Positions 56,265 through 64,000 of a stretch of DNA of 64,000 nt are shown piece by piece. The position numbers and the translations under genes were made by a program. The notes under the pieces were generated by a model. That model did no database searches. It saw only the letters and a program-made list of their open reading frames with translations, and was not told the origin of the DNA. The stretch is taken from assembly GCA_945876035.1 (NCBI GenBank), contig CAMCMU010000001.1, positions 1-64,000 of the forward strand, in the 5' to 3' direction. The DNA comes from Schlesneria paludicola DSM 18645 (GTDB lineage: Bacteria; Planctomycetota; Planctomycetia; Planctomycetales; Planctomycetaceae). Every line of letters begins with the position of its first letter. The first letter of the stretch is position 1.

Positions 56265-56975
56265 TCACTTTTCGTCTCGGACGGAAACTTGTAACGCACC
56301 GAGCATTTTTGTGATGGCCGCCTCTTTGACATTGATGTTCAGCACGTTATCAAGAACGAAAGCACGTGGTTCATTGCTCGGATGAATGATCAGACGTCCA
56401 CTCCTCAACAGGAGGTATTCGAAAACGTCATCAATCTCTTTGCTGATTCTGAGATTAGGGGCCGAATAGCGTTCGAGATTGCTCAGAAATCCGTGATGAT
56501 GCAGCAGTTCGTTTTGGCGGACCTCCCAATAATCAAACCGAACATTGATTAATACCGCGACATAAATGACCGCCAGCATGGCTGCGAAACAGAAATAGAA
56601 TGTCGCATTGGCGCGAGGATCGATCTTCTGGATGAGTCCGGTCACCACGGGCAGAAGGGATGGCGAATAGATGGATGCCAAAACCGTTCCGAGTACCAAA
56701 ACGACTCCCATAAAGAACAGGTTGAGTGATGTCGTGCGCGGAAAATCGAACGCCAAAACCACGATGTTCACTGTCAGCAAACCGAGGAACAGCACGCCGA
56801 TCGTCTGGCTGTGCTCCGTCTCGATACGAAAAAATAGCGATGCAACTCCGGCCAGAATAGCTGCAATAAAGGTAGGATATAGCAGCACGATTTTGGGGTA
56901 CGAAATCAAAATGATTGGCTTCGCAGATTCGTTCTTAGCAATCGATCCGGGAGGAACGGTGGGGGATGCGGACAC
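56265..56975 (-). CDS. Four-helix membrane protein with cytoplasmic C-terminal domain, unknown function
   Basis: A 236-residue protein. I choose a GTG at 56975 because AAGGAGATA lies about 6 bases upstream; the frame extends to 57146 but that part overlaps the spacing from the upstream gene. Four hydrophobic helices lie at about 25-47, 57-77, 82-102 and 122-142. The C-terminal 90 residues are soluble (EVRQNELLHHHGFLSNLERY, SKEIDDVFEYLLLRSGRLI, NVLNINVKEAAITKMLGAL) and look like a PH-type or SPFH-free beta domain; I cannot name it. The ketoacyl-synthase gene ends 178 bases upstream on the same strand. Confidence 0.75.
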   Translation of the reverse strand: MSASPTVPPGSIAKNESAKPIILISYPKIVLLYPTFIAAILAGVASLFFRIETEHSQTIGVLFLGLLTVNIVVLAFDFPRTTSLNLFFMGVVLVLGTVLASIYSPSLLPVVTGLIQKIDPRANATFYFCFAAMLAVIYVAVLINVRFDYWEVRQNELLHHHGFLSNLERYSAPNLRISKEIDDVFEYLLLRSGRLIIHPSNEPRAFVLDNVLNINVKEAAITKMLGALQVSVRDEK

Positions 56976-57153
56976 GCAGATATCTCCTTGCAGGTCGAGA
57001 TTGGTTCTCAGTTTGACGAGGTGAGTGGAAGCCGGAGGTCGATCCAATCTAACGGGGGAATCAGAATCATTCCAGAGCGAGCGTCGATCGGCCTCGATTA
57101 ATCCAAGGGCTGCGGAGGCCGATGATTCAAAGGCCCATTCAAACAACAGAACG

Positions 57154-58452
57154 TCAATCAGGCAAATGAATGCTGTCCGTTCTATCCCCCTCGCCCCTTA
57201 ATCGGCCGAGACAAGCGGCCATCAAGTGACCTCCAAATCCCAGTGACAATTTCCATGCCTGCTCGATGATCTTGGGACGAGGTTCACGAGGAGTAAAATC
57301 GAGATCAAACTCGGAATCGACGTTATCCAGATTGACGGTCGGCGGCGCAATCTGATCGCGAATCGCCAACAATGTCGCCGCCAATTCGACACTTCCGGCC
57401 GCTCCCAACAAATGGCCCAATCCCCCTTTCAGACTGGAACAGGAGATCAACCCCGCTTCTGTTCCGAAGTGATCGCGCACGGCAAAACTCTCTACACGAT
57501 CGTTGAGAATAGTGGCCGTACCGTGCAAATTGATATATTCCGGACGGTAGTGGACATCGCGGCCGACATCTCGCAAAAGGCGGCACAAAGACTGGGCTGA
57601 TGGATCGAGCGTGGTCAACCCGGAAGGATCGGTCAGCATTCGCCCGGTTAACCACTCGCCGTACCAATGCGCGTGCCGTTTTCGAGCGTGGATTAAGGAC
57701 TCAAAGACCAGGCATGCGGCTCCCTCGCCGATGGCAAAACCACTTCGATTCTGATCAAAAGGACGGCAGACGTTGGCCGAGTCGGCCGCAGACGAATCTG
57801 CCAAGACGCCCAAACGCCGAAAGGATCCGAGTATGGCGGGTTGCAACGAGGCGTCGGAGCTTCCCGCGAAAACAATGTCGCAGACTCCTTCCCGAATCAA
57901 TTCGGCTGCACGCTGACACGCGGCAAGTCCGGTAGCACACGCGAGAACGGGACAGAGCGACGGGCCATGACAACCGATGTGGCCAGCGACAACGCGCGCG
58001 GCCGAATTGGCCCAGAGGTCGGACCAACACGCACCCTCTCTTGTCGTGTTATCCCAATGACCGATCTGCCGCATCGATTGGGTCAGTCGTGATGCGGTCT
58101 CTTGCCCCCCCTTGCTTGTTCCAAACACTACGCCCGTCCGGTCACCGGTGAGACACCCGTGATCGAGTTCGGCATCAGCAATCGCTTCGTTTGCCGTCCG
58201 CAGAGCCAGCGACACCACGGGATCCCGATCACCGTTCATGGCAAACGCGACTGATGCGCACAAGGCGCCTGCCAGTGGCTCTTTTCCGGTCCAATGCGGT
58301 GCGGTCAACCAACGTGTTGCGGATCGGCCGGCGAGGAGTCCACGCCATGTGGACTCGCGATCCAAACCGAGTGGAGTCACGAGGCCGATCCCTGTCACTA
58401 CCACCTGTGGGCAGGACGTGGAGCTCAATGGTAATCGCTGGGGAATGGACAT
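57154..58452 (-). CDS. Beta-ketoacyl synthase (KAS II-like, FabF family)
   Basis: The 432-residue condensing enzyme has the complete catalytic set: Cys172 in [11 protein letters not shown], His310 in [11 protein letters not shown], Lys342 in SLKGGLGH and His347 in GHLLGAAG. Elongation of acyl-ACP by two carbons is the family reaction. Compared with housekeeping FabF it is divergent (GTSKGG near 112), lacks neighbouring fabD, fabG or acpP genes, and follows a tiny membrane protein gene (15-base gap). It may belong to specialised lipid or polyketide synthesis, or planctomycete-specific acyl chains. Start MSIPQRLP at 58452 has a weak ribosome-binding site; coupling to the upstream gene may help. 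Confidence 0.92.
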   Translation of the reverse strand: MSIPQRLPLSSTSCPQVVVTGIGLVTPLGLDRESTWRGLLAGRSATRWLTAPHWTGKEPLAGALCASVAFAMNGDRDPVVSLALRTANEAIADAELDHGCLTGDRTGVVFGTSKGGQETASRLTQSMRQIGHWDNTTREGACWSDLWANSAARVVAGHIGCHGPSLCPVLACATGLAACQRAAELIREGVCDIVFAGSSDASLQPAILGSFRRLGVLADSSAADSANVCRPFDQNRSGFAIGEGAACLVFESLIHARKRHAHWYGEWLTGRMLTDPSGLTTLDPSAQSLCRLLRDVGRDVHYRPEYINLHGTATILNDRVESFAVRDHFGTEAGLISCSSLKGGLGHLLGAAGSVELAATLLAIRDQIAPPTVNLDNVDSEFDLDFTPREPRPKIIEQAWKLSLGFGGHLMAACLGRLRGEGDRTDSIHLPD

Positions 58453-58467
58453 TGCTACAGAAACAAA

Positions 58468-58722
58468 TCAGGTGCGGCGACTGGTACGGCAGACAGCGTA
58501 GATTGCACCGCCAAACAGGGCCCCCACAACCACGCTTTCCAGTACGTACAGCCGTCCAACTTTCTTCACATTCGAGGGTAACTGAGCCGCTTCTGCCTGA
58601 GCCAAAACGACGCCAAACCATTCTCCCGCAACCAACTGTGCGCGGACGCCGAGTCCGCAAAACAGCAACACGAAAATCAATGTTGGAAAAAACTGTCGCA
58701 TCAGGAATCGTCTGAGTCTCAC
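58468..58722 (-). CDS. Small exported or membrane protein upstream of ketoacyl synthase
   Basis: An 84-residue protein starting at a GTG (58722) with GGAG 8 bases upstream. Two hydrophobic segments are visible: an N-terminal one (FFPTLIFVLLFCGLGVRA), which could be a signal peptide, and one near residues 61-78 (LESVVVGALFGGAIYAVC). The short polar middle contains AEAAQLPSNVKKVGR. No known family. An ATG seven codons later (58701) is possible. Its position, ending 15 bases before the ketoacyl synthase, suggests a joint operon. Confidence 0.65.
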   Translation of the reverse strand: MRLRRFLMRQFFPTLIFVLLFCGLGVRAQLVAGEWFGVVLAQAEAAQLPSNVKKVGRLYVLESVVVGALFGGAIYAVCRTSRRT

Positions 58723-58961
58723 TATCGGAACTCCAGTGTCAGGGGGCCGAATCGCCACCGTATCTTGACCCCGGGAATCCCGTACTGCAAGTCGCTGCGA
58801 TTCAAGCCACGAGATTATTTAAGATCTTGCGACGTTTCAACGGGCTCGGCTTCGGCGGTTGCGAATATGGACGTTGGTGCCATCTTGCACACCGGAGTCA
58901 TTTCAAGCGAGGCCACAGGTTAAGAGGCAATCCTTCTTAATTCTGGCTCCGCGATCGAAGA

Positions 58962-61900
58962 TTATGGGAGCTTCGGCGCGGCCGACGTATTTTTTTGAGG
59001 GCGCACTTTTGCCGCCATGAATCCCACCGACGGATCCGCATCATTCTGGGAGGTTTCTGGATTGAAAAGCACACCTGATGGCATCGTCGAGCCGAAGGAC
59101 TTCCGTTTCGGATTGGACCGTAACAGAGCCCATGTGACCCACACCAAGCCGCCAACACAGATCACGGCAACAACCATCAGGAGCCATTGTCCGGCAGATT
59201 TTCTCTGGGTCTCGGCAGTCCGTGGGGATGCGTCGTCGTGTTCGATAACCAGAGCATTCGTGACTTGACCGGACGCAGAAATCTCCGCGTCACGAGCTAG
59301 GTTGATCGAGGGCCGGCCAGACTCTTGAAGGATCTCTCGAAACAGGGGGTTGAATTTATTGTACCATTCCGCGGCCATGTCTTTGGTAACAGTTGCGGTG
59401 GCGATGATTTCCGTGAGGCATCGTTCCAGCTCTTTTTGTTTTTCCAACGGCGGCAGACGACCGGCGTAAATCCGCCGAGTTTGAGTTCCCTTGAATCTGG
59501 CATCAAGAAACGTTTCGAGATACGCCGGATCGATTCCGAACGCTTTCGATCTTTGGACCCTCAGACTGATTTGTCCCCATCCCCACGCGCCCACTCTGTC
59601 CTCGCCACGAATCGCGGCGAGCAACTGCGTGGAACCGTCCGCCCCACGGCTTGTGCCCCAATCGCGATACAATTCACTGGCGACACACTGGATCTTAATA
59701 TCATTCGGGCGGGCCTTGAGGATTTCGCCCATCAACGATTCGGCAGCTTCGAACTCTTTCATCGACTGATAAACGCGAACCTGTCGAAGCTTGATACGTA
59801 ACAACTGGTCGGGTGATACGAAGTCTGTTCTGAGTGTTGATTGCGTCACAATTTGGCGAAAGGCCATCCCTGCCATCCGGTAAAAAGAGGCTGATTTGTC
59901 GACATTGTTCGCCACACTTTCGCCAAGTGCGCAATACGTCTCCCCAATCCAACTCAACGTCATGAAGGTCTGGCCCTCGGTGCGTTCGGACAAATCATTG
60001 AGAAAAGTCTCAAAAGAGACTAAGAGCTTTTGGAATCGATCCACTTCACCGTTGTTCCGAAAGCGTTCCAATTCTTCCTTGAGAAGCCGACCCAGCCCGA
60101 CATAGAGATCGGTGACATCGGCCACAGTTTGAGAACTCCCCGCTTCGGAAATGGCCTCCAACCGACTCATTGTTTCTCGAGCCTGCTGGAGATTCCGGGT
60201 GCCGACGCAGGCACGAAGCAACAGTTTGTAGGTTTCGATCGCAAACGGACGGCCGGTGATTCCGTAGTCGGGACGCTCCGATTCCTGTTCCACGGAAACC
60301 GCTTTGGTGATCGAATGAGGATCTTCCGTAAGCACAGTCAAGGCCTCCGCATCCCGACTCTGGCGAATGAGTATTTGGGCAAGCGACAACTTGGCGGAAA
60401 TCAACTCTGGTGTTGCCGGACCCTCCTTCGGCAGAAGTGCTTCCTGTTGGGTCAGCCCTGTTCTGAGGTATCTCGCGGCCCGCTCAAGCCAATCATTCAA
60501 TTCCTGTGCGGCACCTGTACCGACGTCGAGGGAGTCCTCATAGACATTCAAGTAAGCCTGCCCTGCGGCGATTTGAGCGTGGCCGAATCGCGAATCCGAT
60601 TCGGGAATTTTCCCATACCATTCGGCGGCTTGAAGCGGTTGCTTCGCGCGACTGAATATTTCGCCGAGCGTCATCTGTGCTTCATAGCCTCTGTCACTCG
60701 AAGGCCAGCGGTCTGTGATCAAATTGCACGCTTGAATCACCAGTCGAATGTCCTCTGCTTTTTCCTCAAACGGCAACTTATTGTCATGGAACGCCTTGAC
60801 GAATGCGGCGAACCCCATGAATGCGGCATCCAAACCGACGGTCCCGTTGCTTCGGTCAGCAGTCCGAGCCACGAATTGGGCCAGCACGGCGGATTCGTAA
60901 TTCTTACCCTGCCAATAATTGACATACGCAGACCAGAGCCGCGCCTCGGTCGTGCGTTTTGGATCGCTTCGTTTTGTGGCCAGACTCAAAACATTGTCGA
61001 GGTTCTGCGCCGCCTCCTCCAACGCGTTTTGCCAGTCTTTGTCACGTGTCTCCGTTGCCTGAGTGGATTGCAGGGGCCTTGCCGCACCATCGATTTCTTT
61101 TTGGAGTTCTAGGGCCGCTCGAAAGGATTGCCCGGCAGAGATAAATGCCGAATCAAAATCGCGAGGAACCGGCGACTTGCCGCCTAATTTGACCTGCAAT
61201 CGCTCAAGCATCGATTGCGAGTCCTCTTTAAACTCACTGGGATACTTGTTGATTTGGGTGGCCATGGAGCGTGCCTGACGCCAGACCCGTTCGGCCTCTG
61301 ACTTTGACTTTTTTCCGAAGGCATCGCCCACCAATTCCAAGGCTCTGGCCTGCTCCCATTGGATTCCAAGGCCCGTTTCCGTACGCCGATTGGACGGGTT
61401 CTTCTTGAGCCATTCCTCGGCCAGCTCGATGACCTGCTGTGAGTTGTTCTGTTCTTTGCCGTTGAGACAAATCATCTTAAAGTAGAGCGTCTGCGTCTTG
61501 AGTTTTTCTAATTCCGGATTCTCGCCCGGATGGTCGAGCAGTTCCGTGTAAATTCCCATGGCCTGTTGTCTGTCATGACACTCATCGTAACATTTCCCCT
61601 GCCATGCGCGGGCGTAAAGTCCACCCACTTGACTGCGGTAACGCTGGCTCATTGTCTGAAATTCCGACGCAGCGTCGTACAAGAGTTGTTGAAATGTCGG
61701 AGTTCCTGTGTCATAGGTTTGCGCCTCGTAATACCGACACAGCGCGAGATTCAACATCGCGTTGACTAAATTTTCTTCGGAACTGACTCTCGCCAGAAAT
61801 TGATCCGGCTCCTTCTGTTGATCAATAAATTGCGGATACGTTTTTAATGCCGCCTCGTGTTGATCAAAAACCGTCCGAAACAACGCTCGGGCCTCGATCA

Positions 61901-62489
61901 ACTGCTTTCGAGCAGCGGCCTGCAAGTCACGTCTCGTCCCCTGATTCGCAGGGGACCGTGATTGAACAATTGCGATCCGCGCTTGACTGAAGTGGATCAG
62001 GGCACGCTGCCAATAAGCGTCCGCCACTTCGCGTTGATTCGGATTATCTGTTGCAAACTGCTCGAATAATGCCAGTGACTGAAGGAGCAGCTCCGTTTGT
62101 TTTTCAGGAGTGCGTGACTTGCGTGACGTGTCTTTGAGGATCATCGCCTTGTAATAGGGGATGCCCCGTTTTACCTCGGCGGGAACAGAGGCTCGTTCAC
62201 GAATCAAATCCAGATAAAACAGGGCCTCGTCATAATACTGACGGTCACGCAAACCGTCGACGAATTCAAAAAACCGTTCGCGACCGAGGGCATTCGCTGC
62301 TGGACTCAGCAACAAAACGAAGGCGCAAACGAAACTCCACCGTAACCAACCCGATGCCGACCAGATCCTCGCTCTGCGGGGACAGGATCGACCGAGGAAC
62401 GGTACACCAACAACCGGTCGAATCAACGAAAATAGGAGTCCTCGCAAACACGATTTGACGACGATCTGTTTTGATAACCGGACAGACAT
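58962..62489 (-). CDS. Large exported TPR-like repeat protein with C-terminal membrane anchor
   Basis: The 1175-residue protein begins with a basic stretch and a hydrophobic segment near 50-68 (WSFVCAFVLLLSPAANALG), a signal peptide or anchor. Nearly all of the rest is helical tandem-repeat sequence of TPR type, for example RQYYDEALFYLDLIRERA near 83, DAYWQRALIHFSQARIAI, and AAEWYGKIPESDSRFGHAQI, through to about residue 1080. A membrane helix (WLLMVVAVICVGGLVWVTWAL) lies near 1115, followed by a short positively charged tail. It should sit in the periplasm anchored to the membrane and act as a scaffold; the partner is unknown. GGAAG lies about 9 bases before the ATG. It may head an operon with the ketoacyl synthase. 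Confidence 0.82.
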   Translation of the reverse strand: MSVRLSKQIVVKSCLRGLLFSLIRPVVGVPFLGRSCPRRARIWSASGWLRWSFVCAFVLLLSPAANALGRERFFEFVDGLRDRQYYDEALFYLDLIRERASVPAEVKRGIPYYKAMILKDTSRKSRTPEKQTELLLQSLALFEQFATDNPNQREVADAYWQRALIHFSQARIAIVQSRSPANQGTRRDLQAAARKQLIEARALFRTVFDQHEAALKTYPQFIDQQKEPDQFLARVSSEENLVNAMLNLALCRYYEAQTYDTGTPTFQQLLYDAASEFQTMSQRYRSQVGGLYARAWQGKCYDECHDRQQAMGIYTELLDHPGENPELEKLKTQTLYFKMICLNGKEQNNSQQVIELAEEWLKKNPSNRRTETGLGIQWEQARALELVGDAFGKKSKSEAERVWRQARSMATQINKYPSEFKEDSQSMLERLQVKLGGKSPVPRDFDSAFISAGQSFRAALELQKEIDGAARPLQSTQATETRDKDWQNALEEAAQNLDNVLSLATKRSDPKRTTEARLWSAYVNYWQGKNYESAVLAQFVARTADRSNGTVGLDAAFMGFAAFVKAFHDNKLPFEEKAEDIRLVIQACNLITDRWPSSDRGYEAQMTLGEIFSRAKQPLQAAEWYGKIPESDSRFGHAQIAAGQAYLNVYEDSLDVGTGAAQELNDWLERAARYLRTGLTQQEALLPKEGPATPELISAKLSLAQILIRQSRDAEALTVLTEDPHSITKAVSVEQESERPDYGITGRPFAIETYKLLLRACVGTRNLQQARETMSRLEAISEAGSSQTVADVTDLYVGLGRLLKEELERFRNNGEVDRFQKLLVSFETFLNDLSERTEGQTFMTLSWIGETYCALGESVANNVDKSASFYRMAGMAFRQIVTQSTLRTDFVSPDQLLRIKLRQVRVYQSMKEFEAAESLMGEILKARPNDIKIQCVASELYRDWGTSRGADGSTQLLAAIRGEDRVGAWGWGQISLRVQRSKAFGIDPAYLETFLDARFKGTQTRRIYAGRLPPLEKQKELERCLTEIIATATVTKDMAAEWYNKFNPLFREILQESGRPSINLARDAEISASGQVTNALVIEHDDASPRTAETQRKSAGQWLLMVVAVICVGGLVWVTWALLRSNPKRKSFGSTMPSGVLFNPETSQNDADPSVGFMAAKVRPQKNTSAAPKLP

Positions 62490-62752
62490 CGGTCGGCTTC
62501 CGTCGGACGTTGTTTCAAGGGGAACCCGCGGAGACGAAAGTCACGCGGTCAGTCTCAGAACTCTCGCTCACCTATTCGCCTGATGATAATCGCTCACCTA
62601 ACGATAGCGAAACAAGAAGTCGCTGACGATGGAATGACTTGGCAAACCACTGTTGACGAGTGAGCTCGTCTCATGGACAACCTCGTCACAAGAGATCCGC
62701 AGACACCTGAGATTTGGAACGAAGATTCTCACGGCACGCAAGGAACGAAACA

Positions 62753-64000
62753 ATGAATACTCCGGGTGACAATGATCCGCGTCCGTTACTTTTTCACGAT
62801 TGGGGGTTTTGGGGACTCAACATCACTCAATTTTTAGGCGCCTTCAACGACAATCTGTTCAAGCAACTGGTGCTGTTGCTGTGCCTCGACAACGTACAGA
62901 GTGGCCGACGCGATCTGCAGGGACTCGCCATGTTCTTGTTTGCGTGGCCGTTCATCGCATTTTCAGGCTACGCGGGCTTCCTCTCGGATCGGTTTAGCAA
63001 ACGAACGATCATCGTGACCTGTAAGGTTGCGGAAATGGGAATCGTCCTTCTTGGTTTTGTTGGGTTCGCCACGGAAAGCCTCTCCCTGCTACTGGCCGTT
63101 CTCTGCCTAATGGGGGTTCATAGCGCCTTTTTCGGCCCCTCTAAATACGGCATTCTTCCTGAATTGGTCCGCTCAACAGATCTGCCGCGAGCGAATGGCT
63201 TTATCTTAATGGCCACGTTTCTGGCAATCATTTTCGGACTGTCGGCCGCCGGTGCGGTCAAGCAGATATTTTCCGGATCTCTCTGGCTGGCAAGTCTCCC
63301 CTGTCTGTTGGTTTCGGCCATCGGCCTAGGAACATCGCTGATCATCCGATCAACTCCGGTAGCCGAGCCGAATCTGAAATTTCATTGGTCTTGTTTGGGA
63401 ATTGCTGCAGAGACCCGCCAAACGTTGGTCACCAATCGGAAAATGCTCGGGGCATTGTTGATGTCGTCCATTTTCTGGTTTGTCGGCGGAACTGTCTATC
63501 CGCCGTCGATTAATTCCTTCGGGAAGGAACAGCTGCAGCTCAGCGATCTTGCCACCGGTATCATGGCCGCGAGTACGGGTTTAGGCATCGCCGTTGGTTG
63601 TGTTCTAGCGGGCCTGTTGTCGAAGGATCGAGTCCGCGGCTGGCTCGTGAAAGTCGGCGCCTGGGGCCTGACTCTCAGCCTCGGCATGCTTTGTATTCCA
63701 GGTCCGGGTTTCCACGTGATTCGAGACGAGATTCACCAACAGAAAATCGCCCGTTTGCAGGAGAGTGCCGATCTAAAGGCTCCCCTATTCGCTAAGCCTC
63801 ATGAGCGAGCGATCTCCAATGGCGGAAATGTTGTTGACGGTAAGAACTCTGTCCAAACGGCGAACAACCCGCTGGACAGAGGCTCACTTCTTGGTCTCTA
63901 CGGAAGTGGACTCGCCCTCGTGGCAGTCGGACTGTTTGCGGGGCTTTTCAGTGTCCCTCTGCAAGTCTTTCTGCAAGCGACGGCCCCAACGGATCAAAAG
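62753..64000 (+). CDS. MFS transporter, LplT-like, truncated by window edge
   Basis: The first 416 residues of a major facilitator protein are present, reading in frame to the last base. WGLNITQFLGAFNDNLFKQLV near residue 21 carries GAFNDN, typical of the lysophospholipid transporter LplT and of MFS domains joined to acyl-ACP-phospholipid acyltransferases (Aas type). GFLSDRFSKRTIIV near 80 is the MFS loop motif and HSAFFGPSKYGILPELV near 122 is another group signature. A polar insertion of about 60 residues (323-385) separates helices. Ribosome-binding site AAGGA precedes the ATG. Whether an acyltransferase domain follows cannot be seen. Confidence 0.9.
   Translation, partial: MNTPGDNDPRPLLFHDWGFWGLNITQFLGAFNDNLFKQLVLLLCLDNVQSGRRDLQGLAMFLFAWPFIAFSGYAGFLSDRFSKRTIIVTCKVAEMGIVLLGFVGFATESLSLLLAVLCLMGVHSAFFGPSKYGILPELVRSTDLPRANGFILMATFLAIIFGLSAAGAVKQIFSGSLWLASLPCLLVSAIGLGTSLIIRSTPVAEPNLKFHWSCLGIAAETRQTLVTNRKMLGALLMSSIFWFVGGTVYPPSINSFGKEQLQLSDLATGIMAASTGLGIAVGCVLAGLLSKDRVRGWLVKVGAWGLTLSLGMLCIPGPGFHVIRDEIHQQKIARLQESADLKAPLFAKPHERAISNGGNVVDGKNSVQTANNPLDRGSLLGLYGSGLALVAVGLFAGLFSVPLQVFLQATAPTDQK

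Noticed and set aside
54971-56314. Plus-strand 447-codon frame overlapping the NhaD-like gene
   Set aside because: Arg/His/Ser-rich out-of-frame shadow; the other frame has all transporter motifs.
60030-61112. Plus-strand 360-codon frame inside the TPR-like gene
   Set aside because: Antisense shadow; the minus strand is continuous over 1175 codons with repeat structure.
1-64000. CRISPR array, rRNA operon, prophage or defence system
   Set aside because: No regularly spaced repeats, rRNA segments, integrases, phage structural genes or known defence genes were seen on either strand.

Overview
The window reads as a piece of a Planctomycetes chromosome, most likely order Planctomycetales. The evidence is a set of gene families largely confined to or strongly expanded in that phylum: planctomycete cytochrome/PSD1 proteins (PSCyt1, PSCyt2/DUF1549, PSD1/DUF1553), DUF1501 proteins, a DUF1598 protein, DUF1080 (3-keto-disaccharide hydrolase-like) proteins, ThuA and many exported proteins with RR-type signal peptides. 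Base composition is moderate in GC, genes are loosely spaced, and GTG/TTG starts are fairly common. I do not see enough to name a genus.

Layout. 1-5.3 kb: truncated IS transposase, an FGE-like (SUMF1-like) protein, an exported beta-carbonic anhydrase and a Kef-type antiporter. 5.5-10.7 kb: an esterase and the helicase HrpA. 10.8-20.3 kb: sugar-related genes (a DUF1080-ThuA fusion, a TIM-barrel sugar isomerase, a second DUF1080 lipoprotein, an SMP-30 lactonase, an exported oxidoreductase-like protein) with a tRNA-Met and glmS. 20.4-28.3 kb: miaB, a sparse accessory stretch (DUF1643, small membrane protein, ogt, a doubly frameshifted gene), an aminotransferase and a VanZ protein. 28.3-34.9 kb: DUF1598 protein, mutM, map, a lipoprotein-like protein and a PilZ protein. 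35.5-44.6 kb: two PSCyt/PSD1 + DUF1501 gene pairs facing each other tail to tail; the first PSD1 gene is broken by a frameshift. 45-49.2 kb: two small heat-shock proteins and a NatAB-like ABC exporter whose permease is fused to a CPBP protease. 49.6-54 kb: a three-gene minus-strand cluster with a glycoside-hydrolase-like protein and two tandem paralogues of the exported protein at 19-20.3 kb. 54.7-64 kb: an NhaD-like antiporter, a membrane protein, a stand-alone ketoacyl synthase with a tiny membrane partner, a 1175-residue tandem-repeat protein, and an LplT-like transporter running off the end.

How the genes may work together. Several products fit periplasmic attack on glycans through keto-sugars: DUF1080 and ThuA domains, SMP-30 lactonase, TIM-barrel isomerase, a GH-like protein and three exported proteins that I infer to be degenerate Gfo/Idh-like enzymes. 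This link is an inference from family knowledge. The most unusual sequence-level observations are the three-member exported family (shared motifs GEHGxYP or a variant, DKHLS, PVTWR, ERRxGGETGV, YPVERT) and a conserved-looking gene at 25.5-26.1 kb that needs two opposite frameshifts, the first lying exactly on a U_UUU_UUA heptamer.
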